Assembly (NCBI RefSeq): GCF_016461715.1
Contig: NZ_JAEMUI010000025.1
Span: 1 to 64,000 of the forward strand
Length of the DNA: 64,000 nucleotides
Source: Marinomonas spartinae
GTDB taxonomy: Bacteria; Pseudomonadota; Gammaproteobacteria; Pseudomonadales; Marinomonadaceae
Reading direction: 5' to 3'
Shown: in pieces, positions 18,856-27,761 of the stretch
Layout: each line of letters starts with the position of its first letter
How positions within the stretch are numbered: the first letter of the stretch is position 1
The notes under the pieces: model-generated
Database searches by the model: none
What the model saw: only the letters and a program-made list of their open reading frames with translations
Told to the model about the DNA's origin: nothing
Position numbers and translations under genes: made by a program

Positions 18856-19695
18856 CTATTCAGTATTTATAGGCATACTTGTAATACATACGCTCTCATT
18901 GAAAACCATTAATTGATCCCCCTTTAACGAACAAAATGGGAATGTTGCGTATTCTAAATTTCTTGCGGTTATATCCAAGTAAATATGATTCGACTCTAGT
19001 GTTAGCTTCCTTGCTTGAGCAGGATATATGCCTTCATTTTTATTCGTTATTAACATCGCTAGGGGAAAAAAAGATAAACTACTTACAGCAGTGGTATGAC
19101 CTTGATTTCGAAAAGCAACCCACCTTGTACTTATGTGCCTCCTAAAAGGATAATACCAATAATAGATATCGTAATTTTCACTTAACGATAGACCATCTCC
19201 CAAAACAAAATCACGTAATAGTTGATCTTTATCGTCTCTTTTTAATGGCTCCCTGCATAGCTGAGCAGACGTGGCAGAAAGTATATGCCCTATCATCGCA
19301 CGTAAAAATCTCTTAGAATCCACATCAACCGCGATCGTGTTCGAGATTGAATGAGGATTGGAAAAATGTTGGAAAATTAATTCATGAAGTTTTTTGTAAA
19401 CCCTCGACACTTCTTCGTCATTCACCCCTCCGGCTTTTGAGTTGTTACACTCGGCACAAATTGTCTTAAAAGTACTACCGTTTTTACCAATAACCCCTTT
19501 AATTTTCTTCAATTCAGATGCTTGACCATAAACCTCTGTCATAAGCTTCTGTTCGACTTTTGTTAAACTGATAGCGGCTTTTGGAGGGACATGATCTTTC
19601 GTTAAAACTCCAAACTCTCCGCATATTTGACAATATCCTTTCCATGAACCGCCGACACCTTTGTGTCTTCCGCTAATTATTTTTTGCATAGCCAA
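18856..19695 (-). CDS. HNH-like zinc-motif protein, possible nuclease
   Basis: 279 residues. The N-terminus has YCQICGEFG (C22, C25), KDHVPPKA (D34, H35) and ICAECNNSKAGG (C80, C83, N84, N85). This cysteine-paired HNH pattern (C-x2-C ... DH.P ... C-x2-CN...G) belongs to the His-Me finger nuclease superfamily. The remaining 190 residues, with several aromatic strands such as YDIYYWYYPFRRH, match nothing I know. The frame opens at a TTG (19695) with AAGGA 5 nt upstream; an ATG lies two codons inside. It sits alone in the island beside tRNA-Arg. A defence or element-maintenance role is inference from location. Confidence 0.65.
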   Translation of the reverse strand: MAMQKIISGRHKGVGGSWKGYCQICGEFGVLTKDHVPPKAAISLTKVEQKLMTEVYGQASELKKIKGVIGKNGSTFKTICAECNNSKAGGVNDEEVSRVYKKLHELIFQHFSNPHSISNTIAVDVDSKRFLRAMIGHILSATSAQLCREPLKRDDKDQLLRDFVLGDGLSLSENYDIYYWYYPFRRHISTRWVAFRNQGHTTAVSSLSFFPLAMLITNKNEGIYPAQARKLTLESNHIYLDITARNLEYATFPFCSLKGDQLMVFNESVCITSMPINTE

Positions 19696-19843
19696 CCTAA
19701 TCCTTGAAATAGATTCATTCCAAGTATTATAGGAATTTTTAAAGAAATAACAGCTTTAACCATGTAGACAATATGTAGTCAAAAAATTCAAAAACAGGAG
19801 GGATGTATTTTATTTTTTATATATTTCAAAAACTTAGGTAGAG

Positions 19844-19874
19844 TAAAATGGTACGCCCGAGAGGATTTGAACCT
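19844..19874. repeat. attR-like direct repeat in tRNA-Arg
   Basis: The partner of 16800-16830 (30 of 31 bases identical). It lies at the 3' end of the intact tRNA-Arg gene and extends 5 bases beyond its CCA. Confidence 0.8.
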
Positions 19875-19925
19875 CCGGCCTTCGCCTCCGGAGGGCGACG
19901 CTCTATCCAGCTGAGCTACGGGCGC
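19849..19925 (-). tRNA. tRNA-Arg (anticodon CCG)
   Basis: 77 nt on the minus strand. Acceptor GCGCCCG pairs with CGGGCGT. The anticodon stem TCGCC/GGCGA carries the loop CTCCGGA (anticodon CCG). The T-loop is TTCGAAT and the CCA is encoded. Its 3' end is the integration site of the adjacent island. Confidence 0.95.
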
Positions 19926-20101
19926 ATTGCCTGGGCTTGTGTTCCCTGAAAGGGAGTAGCCGCGATGTGATTTTGAGTGGCTATTCTAAAGGAAAATGCT
20001 CAATTTTCCAGTACTTAAAGCAATAAACCACAGAGATTCGCTGTTTTTTATTGCTTTATTACCGCATGGCTGTCTAGGTAGCCGTCAGATCCACTCTGCC
20101 A

Positions 20102-20395
20102 CTAACCAATTTTATGCAATTCTGTCACATCAAATTGCGCGATGACCGTTTTGGTGACTTCTAAAAAGGTTTTGATGTGGTCGGTTTTCATATGTTCCAA
20201 CCAAACGTCACGATTAGCCCAGCGTTCGAAGTAGACAAAGCCATCCGGGTTCGTGTTGCTTTGATGAAGATCGTATTGCAAACAACCGTCCTCTGCTCGG
20301 GTCGGTTTAAGGAGTGCTTCTAGCGCTTTTTTCAAAGCTGCTCCTTTACCTGAATGAGCTGTAATATTGGCAACGAGAACGAGTTCAGAAGTCAT
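20102..20395 (-). CDS. Antibiotic biosynthesis monooxygenase (ABM) domain protein
   Basis: A 97-residue single-domain ferredoxin-like protein of the YgiN/ABM type, e.g. putative quinol monooxygenases. Key stretches are LVANITAHSGKGAALKKALE, CLQYDLHQSNTNP, FVYFERWANRDVWLEHM and HIKTF near the end. Such proteins are small dimeric oxidoreductases acting on quinol-like substrates without a metal or flavin cofactor. It is an isolated gene; the substrate is unknown. Confidence 0.85.
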   Translation of the reverse strand: MTSELVLVANITAHSGKGAALKKALEALLKPTRAEDGCLQYDLHQSNTNPDGFVYFERWANRDVWLEHMKTDHIKTFLEVTKTVIAQFDVTELHKIG

Positions 20396-20597
20396 GTTGT
20401 TTCCTTGTCTTAATAACGAGTTAAAAAAGTAGAGTCCTTTGAGGAGCGGCCACGCTTATTGTGACCCTTTACAAAGGCCTCTAGTCAAAAAAAATAAAAG
20501 ACGTACATCATAGCAAATCAAAAAAGCGCGAGTATCCGCTCTGCTTTATGTTTTAATAAATGTAACGTGTTTAAGACTGATTTGATAAGGATTCATT

Positions 20598-21095
20598 GTG
20601 ACTTTTTCTATCGCTACTTATATGAAATGCAGCTTTGCTCTTGGCGCCATTTGTTTCACTCTGGGAATGGCTTCCCAAGCAAGTGCCACCACCACTAAAC
20701 AGCTAGATGAAATCGCACAGAGAATCGAACCGGTGGGCGTTGTGTGTATAGAAGGACAAGTTTGCGGTGCTGATCAGACAAAAGCCATCACCGTTGCCGA
20801 CAATAAAACCAGCACATCCTCTCTCAAAGCAGAAGCTGAAGCCGCTTATAGCGGACGAGCTCCACAAAACATTTATAATCGTTATTGTATTGCCTGCCAT
20901 GCTTCAGGGGCCGCTGGTGCTCCACGCCTCGGTAATGCTAAAGAATGGCAACCTCATATCGCCAAAGGTATGGACACTATGTTAAAAAACGTCATTCATG
21001 GCATTGGCGCTATGCCGCCTAAGGGTATTTGCTCCGATTGTACTGACGAAGAGCTAAAACATACCATTCAGTATATGATCAATCAGAGCCAATAG
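20598..21095 (+). CDS. Cytochrome c5-family protein
   Basis: An exported 165-residue monoheme c-type cytochrome. It has a signal peptide of about 33 residues ending ASQASA. The heme motif is CIACH near residue 100, and the axial Met is in IGAMPPKG near 138. A second cysteine pair just after it (ICSDCTDEEL) is a hallmark of cytochrome c5. About 60 residues between signal peptide and heme domain are an extra, unassigned segment containing another Cys pair (VCIEGQVCG). It probably carries electrons in the periplasm. A strong terminator follows. Confidence 0.88.
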   Translation: MTFSIATYMKCSFALGAICFTLGMASQASATTTKQLDEIAQRIEPVGVVCIEGQVCGADQTKAITVADNKTSTSSLKAEAEAAYSGRAPQNIYNRYCIACHASGAAGAPRLGNAKEWQPHIAKGMDTMLKNVIHGIGAMPPKGICSDCTDEELKHTIQYMINQSQ

Positions 21096-21118
21096 TGACG
21101 TTTACACCAATCTATTCC

Positions 21119-21152
21119 AAAAAGAGAGGCGCTCGTTAGCGCCTCTCTTTTT
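21119..21152. terminator. Bidirectional rho-independent terminator
   Basis: GAGAGGCGC / GCGCCTCTC stem with loop TCGTTA, A-run before and T-run after. It lies between the convergent cytochrome and rep genes. Confidence 0.9.
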
Positions 21153-21207
21153 AGTCCATCAAGTAATAATCCAGCAAGCGATTTTTGGTTCAGAATACAA
21201 TGCCCGC

Positions 21208-23256
21208 TTAAGAGTTCAGCATTGCTTTAAGAGCAGACAAGGAAGCTTTCCCTCGCTCTTTTTTAACGCTGTCCGCTTCATCGCCACGCCCTTCCCAGAC
21301 TAAGTCTTCTTCTGGAAGTTCGTCTAGGAATCGACTGGGTAAACAGTCAATCTCTTCACCATATTGACGACGTTTCGCTGCCAGCGTGATACACAAGGTG
21401 CGTTTTGCCCGAGTGATGCCCACATAAGCTAGGCGACGCTCTTCTTCAATATCATCGTTTTCAATGCTATTGCGATGGGGTAATAGCTCTTCTTCACAAC
21501 CAATCAAAAAGACGTGTGGATATTCCAGACCTTTGGAAGCATGAAGTGTAAGAAGCTGGACTTTATCTTCGTCTTCTTCCTCTTCTTGTCGCTCCAGCAT
21601 ATCAATTAATAACAGTTTGCTAATGGCTTGATCTAACCCGGCTGTTTCGTCTTCTTCCCACGCGGACTCCATCATTCTCTGAATAGACTCGAGCAAGAAG
21701 CGGACGTTTTCAATACGACGTTCCGCCATTTTAGTGGAGCTGGATTGCTCTTGAATCCAACTGTAGTAGTCCATATCGAAGATCATTTGTTCGATAATGG
21801 GTACGGGGGACGCTCCCTCAAGACGCTGGCGTAAGGTCGACATCCAATGGTGGAAATCCTGTAGGCTTTTTAGCGGACGACCAGATACAGACTCTTCAAG
21901 TTCACGGTAACTCGATGCTTCAAATAAGCTGATATTACGCTGAGCGGCCAAGTTGCCCACTTTTTCTAAAGTAGCAGGCCCAATCTCACGACGAGGTAAG
22001 TTTACAATGCGCAAAAAAGCGTTGTCGTCATCGGGATTCACCAATAAGCGTAGGTAGCCCATCAAATCTTTGATCTCGGCACGGGAGAAGAAGGAAGTGC
22101 CGCCGTTCATTTTATAGGGGATACGATAGGCTTGAAGTTTAATCTCGATCAAGCGAGCCTGATGGTTTCCTCGATACAAAATGGCAAAATCTCGATAAGG
22201 GATCTCATGGCGTAGATGACGAGACTGAATTTCAGCCGCCACTCGTTCCGCTTCCGCATCTTCGTTTCGTGTGACCATCACCCGAATAGGGTCGCCCTCT
22301 CCCAAATCACTCCAGAGAGCTTTGTCATAAATGTGGGGGTTATTGGCAATTAGAGTGTTGGCGGCTTTTAGAATGGTCTTAGTTGAACGATAATTTTGCT
22401 CAAGCTTAACCAGTTTCAAATTTGGATAGTCAGTTGATAAGCGCTCAAGGTTTTCTGGCCGTGCGCCCCGCCATGCGTAAATGGATTGGTCATCGTCCCC
22501 CACTAAGGTGAAACAGCGACGAAATCCGGCTAATAAACGAATCAACTCATACTGACTGGCATTGGTATCTTGGCACTCGTCCACCAGCAGATAACGCACT
22601 TTTCTCTGCCATTTATCTCGCAATGCTTCATCTGCCATCAACAAACTCACAGGGAGCAGGATCAAATCATCAAAATCCACAGCATTGTAGGCTCGCAAAT
22701 AGCGTTGATATTGTGCATACACCTGCGCTGCGAGCAGAAACTCTTCCGTGTCCGCATTCGTGATGGCTTCTTGCGGGGTGGTTAAATCGTTTTTCCAATT
22801 CGAAACCGTACTTTGGCAATAGGCGGCGGAGTCGGTTTGACCATTAAACTCTTTATCAAGAATTTCCTTTATCAAGCTTAAAGAGTCTTGCGCGTCAAAT
22901 AGTGTGAAGCCTTCTTTGAGTCCTGCCTTGCGATACTCTTTACGAAGAATATTCAAACCAAGTGTATGGAACGTCGAAATGCTTAAGCCTCGGCTTTCTT
23001 GTTTGGACAGCATCCCCACAACACGCTCTTTCATTTCACGGGCGGCTTTATTCGTAAAGGTGACAGCAACAATGCTATTGGCTTTAAAACCACAGGTTTG
23101 AATCAGGTAAGCAATTTTCGTCGTGATCACGCTCGTTTTACCGGAACCTGCACCAGCCAGCACCAACAAAGGGCCATCGATCATTTTTACGGCATCTAGC
23201 TGCCGCTCGTTCAGATTTCTCAAACGCTGGGCTATGGATGGAAGGGACTCACTCAT
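21208..23256 (-). CDS. rep: ATP-dependent DNA helicase Rep
   Basis: A superfamily 1A 3'-5' helicase that clears obstacles ahead of replication forks. Its 682 residues compare with 673 in E. coli Rep and align throughout. Motif I is GAGSGKT near residue 36, Ia is FTNKAAREMKER, II is LLVDECQDT (Cys where E. coli has Tyr), III is VGDDDQSIYAWRGA, IV is LEQNYRS, V is TLHASKGLEYP and VI is YVGITRAKRTL. The N-terminus is about 12 residues longer than in E. coli. Its C-terminal tail (ALKAMLNS) ends like Rep, which binds the replicative helicase through its tail in E. coli. Confidence 0.95.
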   Translation of the reverse strand: MSESLPSIAQRLRNLNERQLDAVKMIDGPLLVLAGAGSGKTSVITTKIAYLIQTCGFKANSIVAVTFTNKAAREMKERVVGMLSKQESRGLSISTFHTLGLNILRKEYRKAGLKEGFTLFDAQDSLSLIKEILDKEFNGQTDSAAYCQSTVSNWKNDLTTPQEAITNADTEEFLLAAQVYAQYQRYLRAYNAVDFDDLILLPVSLLMADEALRDKWQRKVRYLLVDECQDTNASQYELIRLLAGFRRCFTLVGDDDQSIYAWRGARPENLERLSTDYPNLKLVKLEQNYRSTKTILKAANTLIANNPHIYDKALWSDLGEGDPIRVMVTRNEDAEAERVAAEIQSRHLRHEIPYRDFAILYRGNHQARLIEIKLQAYRIPYKMNGGTSFFSRAEIKDLMGYLRLLVNPDDDNAFLRIVNLPRREIGPATLEKVGNLAAQRNISLFEASSYRELEESVSGRPLKSLQDFHHWMSTLRQRLEGASPVPIIEQMIFDMDYYSWIQEQSSSTKMAERRIENVRFLLESIQRMMESAWEEDETAGLDQAISKLLLIDMLERQEEEEDEDKVQLLTLHASKGLEYPHVFLIGCEEELLPHRNSIENDDIEEERRLAYVGITRAKRTLCITLAAKRRQYGEEIDCLPSRFLDELPEEDLVWEGRGDEADSVKKERGKASLSALKAMLNS

Positions 23257-23337
23257 GACACACTCTGGCTTAACGGCGTTAAAATTTCAGTGCTAAGTGT
23301 ACCTGACTATGACGGTTCTCGCACAAGCTTCCTATCG

Positions 23338-24312
23338 CTATTTTATGCGTTTCCTTATTGAGAGCACGTCCACAGCCTGATCCACCGAGGATGCGTTAGG
23401 ACAAGTATCGCCATCCACATCAGATCGTCCCCAATAACTGGCTAATAACGAACCAGAAATGTTGTGCCAAACACTAAAAACGGTGCCAGGGAGTGCGGCA
23501 ATCGGTGTAAAAAACTTAAACGCAAGCGTTACTGCTAAAGCAGAATTTTGTAAGCCAACACCAAGGGCTATGGTACGGCATACCCGCTTATCAAAGCCAA
23601 GTAAATACGCTACCCAATACCCTAGCCCAAGTCCTATGCCATTATGGAAGATGACTGCAGCAATAATAGTAGGGCCAACTAAGGTCAAACGAGACACGCT
23701 TTCCGATACCACAATCGCAATGATCAGTATGATCGCAATCATGGAAGCGTAGGGCAAAAGCGGCTCGGCTTTACGAACCGCTTTATAAAATAAGGTATTA
23801 ATCAATACGCCCGCCGCCACAGGCAACAAAATGATTTTTAAAACGTACAAAAAATTCGAAATGGTTGGAATATGCACACTTTGTTCGACCATAAATGACA
23901 TCAACAGAGGCGTTAATACGACACTCAATAAAGTGGTAATTGCCGTCATAGAAATAGACAAGGCTACATCCCCTTTCGCTAGATAGCACATCACAGCCGA
24001 AGAGGTGCCGCCAGCGACGCTGCCCACTAGTAGCATGCCGATGGTGAGGTTTTGGCCAAAACCAAAGCAATAAGCCGTTAAAAACGCTGCAAATGGCATA
24101 ATCAAAAATTGTAGCAAGACGCCAACCAGCAACGCTTCACGACTCTTTAAGACTTTTTTGAAATCCTCAAGTGTCAGCGTTAAACCCATAGCCAACATAA
24201 CTAAGGTTAATAAAGAGACAATCTCGTCTTCAAAACCACTAAACCAAGCCGGTTTATAAAACGCTACTACGCTGAGCAACACAGCCCATACAGGAAAAAG
24301 TCGCAGAAACAC
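23338..24312 (-). CDS. Bile acid:sodium symporter family (BASS) transporter
   Basis: A 324-residue inner-membrane protein with about 9-10 hydrophobic segments. Family landmarks are MLAMGLTLTLEDFKKVL near residue 40, GSVAGGTSSAVMCYLAKGD near 97 (the substrate and Na+ site region) and GVGLQNSALAVTLA near 255. Members move organic anions such as pantoate, pyruvate or sulfur compounds; the substrate here is unknown. The last 30 residues are hydrophilic. It is a single gene downstream of comM on the same strand, separated by 180 bases. Confidence 0.88.
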   Translation of the reverse strand: MFLRLFPVWAVLLSVVAFYKPAWFSGFEDEIVSLLTLVMLAMGLTLTLEDFKKVLKSREALLVGVLLQFLIMPFAAFLTAYCFGFGQNLTIGMLLVGSVAGGTSSAVMCYLAKGDVALSISMTAITTLLSVVLTPLLMSFMVEQSVHIPTISNFLYVLKIILLPVAAGVLINTLFYKAVRKAEPLLPYASMIAIILIIAIVVSESVSRLTLVGPTIIAAVIFHNGIGLGLGYWVAYLLGFDKRVCRTIALGVGLQNSALAVTLAFKFFTPIAALPGTVFSVWHNISGSLLASYWGRSDVDGDTCPNASSVDQAVDVLSIRKRIK

Positions 24313-24494
24313 TATCTATCTCTCCATACAAAACGATATTTGCTTTGGCGTCAGATAATAAATTCGACATTGCCATGCATTAACAAGTAGCATATAAGAA
24401 CACGAATTGTAACGAAATGATAACAACTCCGAGCAAAAGTTAATCCAGCTCAGTAAAAAGCGCTTTTCTCATCGCAAATCTGCCCTCAAACACA

Positions 24495-26012
24495 CTATGA
24501 AGACACCACTGCACTCAAGGTTTTCTCCATTTTGCGATAACTCAATGACTCCATTAAGTGGGCACGGGTGACTGGCGAATCACTCAAATCCGCTAACGTC
24601 AGCGCCACTTTTAAAACACGATGATATGCGCGAGCTGAGAGCTTTAACGTTTCTAGTGCTTGCTGCATAAACTGTTTGTCCTCGTCACTCAATGCGCAGA
24701 TGGCTTCTAGCTGTCGACCACTCAACAAGGCATTTTGCACGCCTTGTCTCTCCCGTTGTCTAGCGACGGCTCTTTCTACGCGCTGTCGAACACTTTCACT
24801 ACTTTCCCCCTCTTCCTGGGCGTTAACCAAAACCCCCGACGGCAGAGGCGGCACTTCCACATGCAAGTCAATGCGATCTAAAAAGGGAGCAGACAGTTTC
24901 TTCAGGTATTTTTGACTGGCGCTGGACTGATAATAGTTTTGTTCACCGCTGTAGGCTTCATTACTGGCATTCATAGCGGCCACCAACTGAAAACGTGCCG
25001 GGTAGGTTACTTGACCACGGGCACGAGAAATATGCACTTCCCCGTTTTCTAATGGCTCACGAAGCACCTCAAGCACTTTTCGATCAAACTCTGGCAGCTC
25101 ATCAAGAAATAATACGCCGCAATGTGCCAACGACGCCTCTCCCGGTTTCGGTATTGACCCTCCACCCACCAGTGCAGCAGCGGAACTAGAATGATGAGGC
25201 GAGCGAAAGGGTCGTTCCCCCCAATGCCACTCGACCCCCATTTTTCGCCCAGCAACCGACTGCACCGAAGCAACCGCCAATGCTTCTTCTTCAATCATCG
25301 CGGGCATAATGCCAGGTAAGCGGGACGCTAACATGGTTTTACCTGTCCCTGGCGGCCCAATAAACAGTAAATTGTGGCGTCCTGCGGCGGCCACTTCCAA
25401 GGCTCGGCGAGCTTGATATTGGCCTTTTACATCTTTCATGTCTTTATGATCTAACGCCGGAGGCTCTGGCGGCGCAGGCACACAATCAGGTAAACGGGCA
25501 TGTTTTAGTAAGTGAGCCGTCACTTGCGTAAGATGTGTGGCATGAACGGCATCCCCTTCCACTAAGGCCGCCTCCTGTTGGTTTTCTGAGGGCAACACCA
25601 ATTGTCGGTTCGCTTGATGGCATGCAATAGCAGAAGGTAACAATCCTGAGACGCCTCTTAACTCACCAGACAGCGCCAATTCACCAATAAATTCGTAATC
25701 ACGATAATTAACTTCCTCCAATTGACCAGACGCCGCTAACACGCTAATCGCGATGGCAAGATCATATCGCCCCCCTTCTTTGGGCAAATCAGCCGGTGCA
25801 AGATTAATGGTGACGCGCCGTGTTGGCCATTCAAAATGACTGTTAATGATGGCGCTACGCACACGATCTTTCGCTTCACGAACAGCGGCTTCTGGTAAGC
25901 CAACAATGTTTAGGGAAGGCAACCCATTGGAAATATGGGTTTCTACGGTAACAAGAGGGGAGGCAACACCAACACGGGCGCGGCCATATATTGTGGCTAA
26001 ACTCACGATCAC
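24495..26012 (-). CDS. comM: ComM / YifB Mg-chelatase-like AAA+ ATPase
   Basis: A 505-residue AAA+ protein. An N-terminal Lon-protease-like ChlI domain (residues 1-190) is followed by Walker A GPPGTGKT near 220 and Walker B GVLFLDELPEF near 300. ISRARGQVTYPARFQLVAA and a C-terminal Mg-chelatase subdomain ending SYRKMEKTL follow. In naturally competent bacteria ComM is a branch-migration helicase needed to integrate transformed DNA; YifB-type proteins occur also in non-competent species. Length and order match the family. GAGTGA lies just upstream of the start. Confidence 0.93.
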   Translation of the reverse strand: MIVSLATIYGRARVGVASPLVTVETHISNGLPSLNIVGLPEAAVREAKDRVRSAIINSHFEWPTRRVTINLAPADLPKEGGRYDLAIAISVLAASGQLEEVNYRDYEFIGELALSGELRGVSGLLPSAIACHQANRQLVLPSENQQEAALVEGDAVHATHLTQVTAHLLKHARLPDCVPAPPEPPALDHKDMKDVKGQYQARRALEVAAAGRHNLLFIGPPGTGKTMLASRLPGIMPAMIEEEALAVASVQSVAGRKMGVEWHWGERPFRSPHHSSSAAALVGGGSIPKPGEASLAHCGVLFLDELPEFDRKVLEVLREPLENGEVHISRARGQVTYPARFQLVAAMNASNEAYSGEQNYYQSSASQKYLKKLSAPFLDRIDLHVEVPPLPSGVLVNAQEEGESSESVRQRVERAVARQRERQGVQNALLSGRQLEAICALSDEDKQFMQQALETLKLSARAYHRVLKVALTLADLSDSPVTRAHLMESLSYRKMEKTLSAVVSS

Positions 26013-26121
26013 TCCTTGATCTCATTATTCTTTATGTAAATTCAGCCTCTTTTTTGCCACGATAACCATCCGAATTTAGCGCTCCTGCGTATCGAATAGA
26101 ACACGAGACAATAATGAAGGC

Positions 26122-26349
26122 ATGCAAGCATCTATGAATCAAATTAATCCCAAAAAACTACTCTTATCAAAGTGGACATCCACATCGCCTCAGAAGAAAG
26201 AAAAGCATTTTCTTGTCACAGGGCTTATCAGGGACGACCAAGAGATCATCACGCAATGCGTAATCGAGGCCGTCCTCACTCATACACAGTACACAATTCC
26301 ATGGCAGGATCTCAAGTCACCTGACCATTGGAAACAAGGCTGGCAATAA
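26122..26349 (+). CDS. Small Trp-rich protein (TIGR02450 family)
   Basis: 75 residues with the family signature NPKKLLLSKWTSTSPQKKEK, then HFLVTGLI, and the C-terminal block IPWQDLKSPDHWKQGW. The conserved Trp residues and length identify the family; its function is not known. A second ATG lies at codon 5. It lies divergent from comM and convergent with ubiK, 13 bases from the ubiK stop. Confidence 0.82.
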   Translation: MQASMNQINPKKLLLSKWTSTSPQKKEKHFLVTGLIRDDQEIITQCVIEAVLTHTQYTIPWQDLKSPDHWKQGWQ

Positions 26350-26362
26350 CCTCATCGACAGA

Positions 26363-26758
26363 TTACACGTCTTTTGTGTCTGTCTTGTCCGTATCAGTTT
26401 TGTTTGTATCGGCCTTGTCTGTGGATTCCTCTTGAGCGGCCTCCGCTTTAGGGGCAGCCTTTTTCGCGGGTGCTCTTTTCGTAGGTGTTCTTTTTGCTGG
26501 CTCTTTTTTAGCTGGCGCCGCTGCGGCCTTTTCCAATTCATCAATACGCGACTCTAAAGCAACTAAGCGCTCTCGATATTTCGCCAGCATGGCAGACTGT
26601 AACTCAAAGTCTTCGCGAGTCACCAAGTCCATTTTTTTCAATGTATTACGTGCCACTTGATCTAACTGAGCGCGAATCTCTTCTTTTGGCAATTTCCCTA
26701 AGGTCTCAGCCGCTTGCTCAAGACCACTACCAAGCTGTTTAATAAATTGATCAATCAT
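26363..26758 (-). CDS. ubiK: Ubiquinone biosynthesis accessory factor UbiK, with long basic tail
   Basis: A BMFP/YqiC-type coiled-coil protein that assists UbiJ and the ubiquinone hydroxylases under aerobic conditions. MIDQFIKQLGSGLEQAAETL begins the family region, followed by a heptad-rich coiled coil to about residue 75. The E. coli protein is about 96 residues. Here 131 residues are present because of a low-complexity tail of Lys/Ala/Pro repeats and a DKTDT-type repeat (TNKTDTDKTDT). The frame continues to 26812, but the ATG at 26758 with GGCGAG just upstream is where homology begins. Confidence 0.85.
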   Translation of the reverse strand: MIDQFIKQLGSGLEQAAETLGKLPKEEIRAQLDQVARNTLKKMDLVTREDFELQSAMLAKYRERLVALESRIDELEKAAAAPAKKEPAKRTPTKRAPAKKAAPKAEAAQEESTDKADTNKTDTDKTDTKDV

Positions 26759-27216
26759 CTCGCCATCTCCCCTTTTGTTTGCTGTGTATAAAGTATAAGT
26801 AAGTAACATCAAGACGAACTAACAATAACATGACTTAATGGCATTCTCTAAGAAGAAGCGACCAAGAAAACCACACCTGACTCATCACAATCATCTCGTC
26901 ATAACGACCTCTTTTCCTACCGACTAGTATAAAGATCATAAGACAGACTGTCTCAAAGAAATCCTTTTCTGGCATAGGAAGTTTACAAAGCTCACACTCT
27001 ACTGAGTCACTATGCCTAGTTTTTGTGCAGCCCAGATCCCTCTTTTAAGTCATAAACGAGCTATAACCGCGAAAATAGCTTTCATCATGCTCAAAGCGTT
27101 ATCGATATTTGCCATAAAAAGCAATGAGATAGTTAAATCCTTCTAAAATCGCTATTAAGTCAACCAAATCATCGCACCACTAAAAAGCACAAACAGAGCC
27201 CAACCCCCACTAAATT

Positions 27217-27233
27217 CGCACTAAAACGGAGCG
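27217..27233 (+). promoter_or_regulatory. Possible NtrC-binding site
   Basis: CGCACTAAAACGGAGCG resembles the NtrC consensus TGCAC(N7)GTGCA in its core (GCAC...GGAGC) and lies about 80 bases upstream of the -24 element. It is imperfect at the outer positions. Confidence 0.35.
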
Positions 27234-27307
27234 AGAAATGTCTATTTGCGTGCTTATTTTATTTACAATCTCGACAAATCCTTGACTATTGCAGTGACTG
27301 CCATTTA

Positions 27308-27323
27308 TGGCACGCATATTGAA
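27308..27323 (+). promoter_or_regulatory. Sigma-54-type -24/-12 promoter of glnK-amtB
   Basis: TGGCACG-CATA-TTGAA matches the sigma-54 consensus TGGCACG-N4-TTGCW except for A in place of C at -12. It lies about 60 bases before the glnK start. glnK-amtB is a standard NtrC/sigma-54 target, which supports the call. Confidence 0.65.
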
Positions 27324-27367
27324 TAGTAGGACTTACCTGCAACACGACACTAAGCCAGACTTTTTAA

Positions 27368-27721
<354 letters not shown>

Positions 27722-27761
27722 TCCACGATCGACTCTTATAAGCCTTTAAGGGGGGCGAAAC

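Larger units (their letters stand above)
16800..19874. mobile_element. Decayed integrative island in tRNA-Arg(CCG)
   Basis: A segment of about 3.07 kb between the 31-bp direct repeats. It contains an HTH/PIN gene pair, two integrase C-terminal remnants, a long hairpin, and an HNH-like gene reading toward the left. It is visibly AT-richer, with long gene-poor stretches, than the flanking core genes. No full integrase gene remains, so the island looks immobile. Flanks return to ordinary chromosomal genes on both sides. Confidence 0.75.

Noticed and set aside
19790-19836. Short frame after GGAGGG near the right att repeat (start at 19802)
   Set aside because: Only 12 codons (MYFIFYIFQKLR) before a stop, AT-rich sequence; likely chance.
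24457-24468. Palindrome AAAAGCGCTTTT as a terminator after comM
   Set aside because: It has no loop, so it cannot form a normal terminator hairpin.
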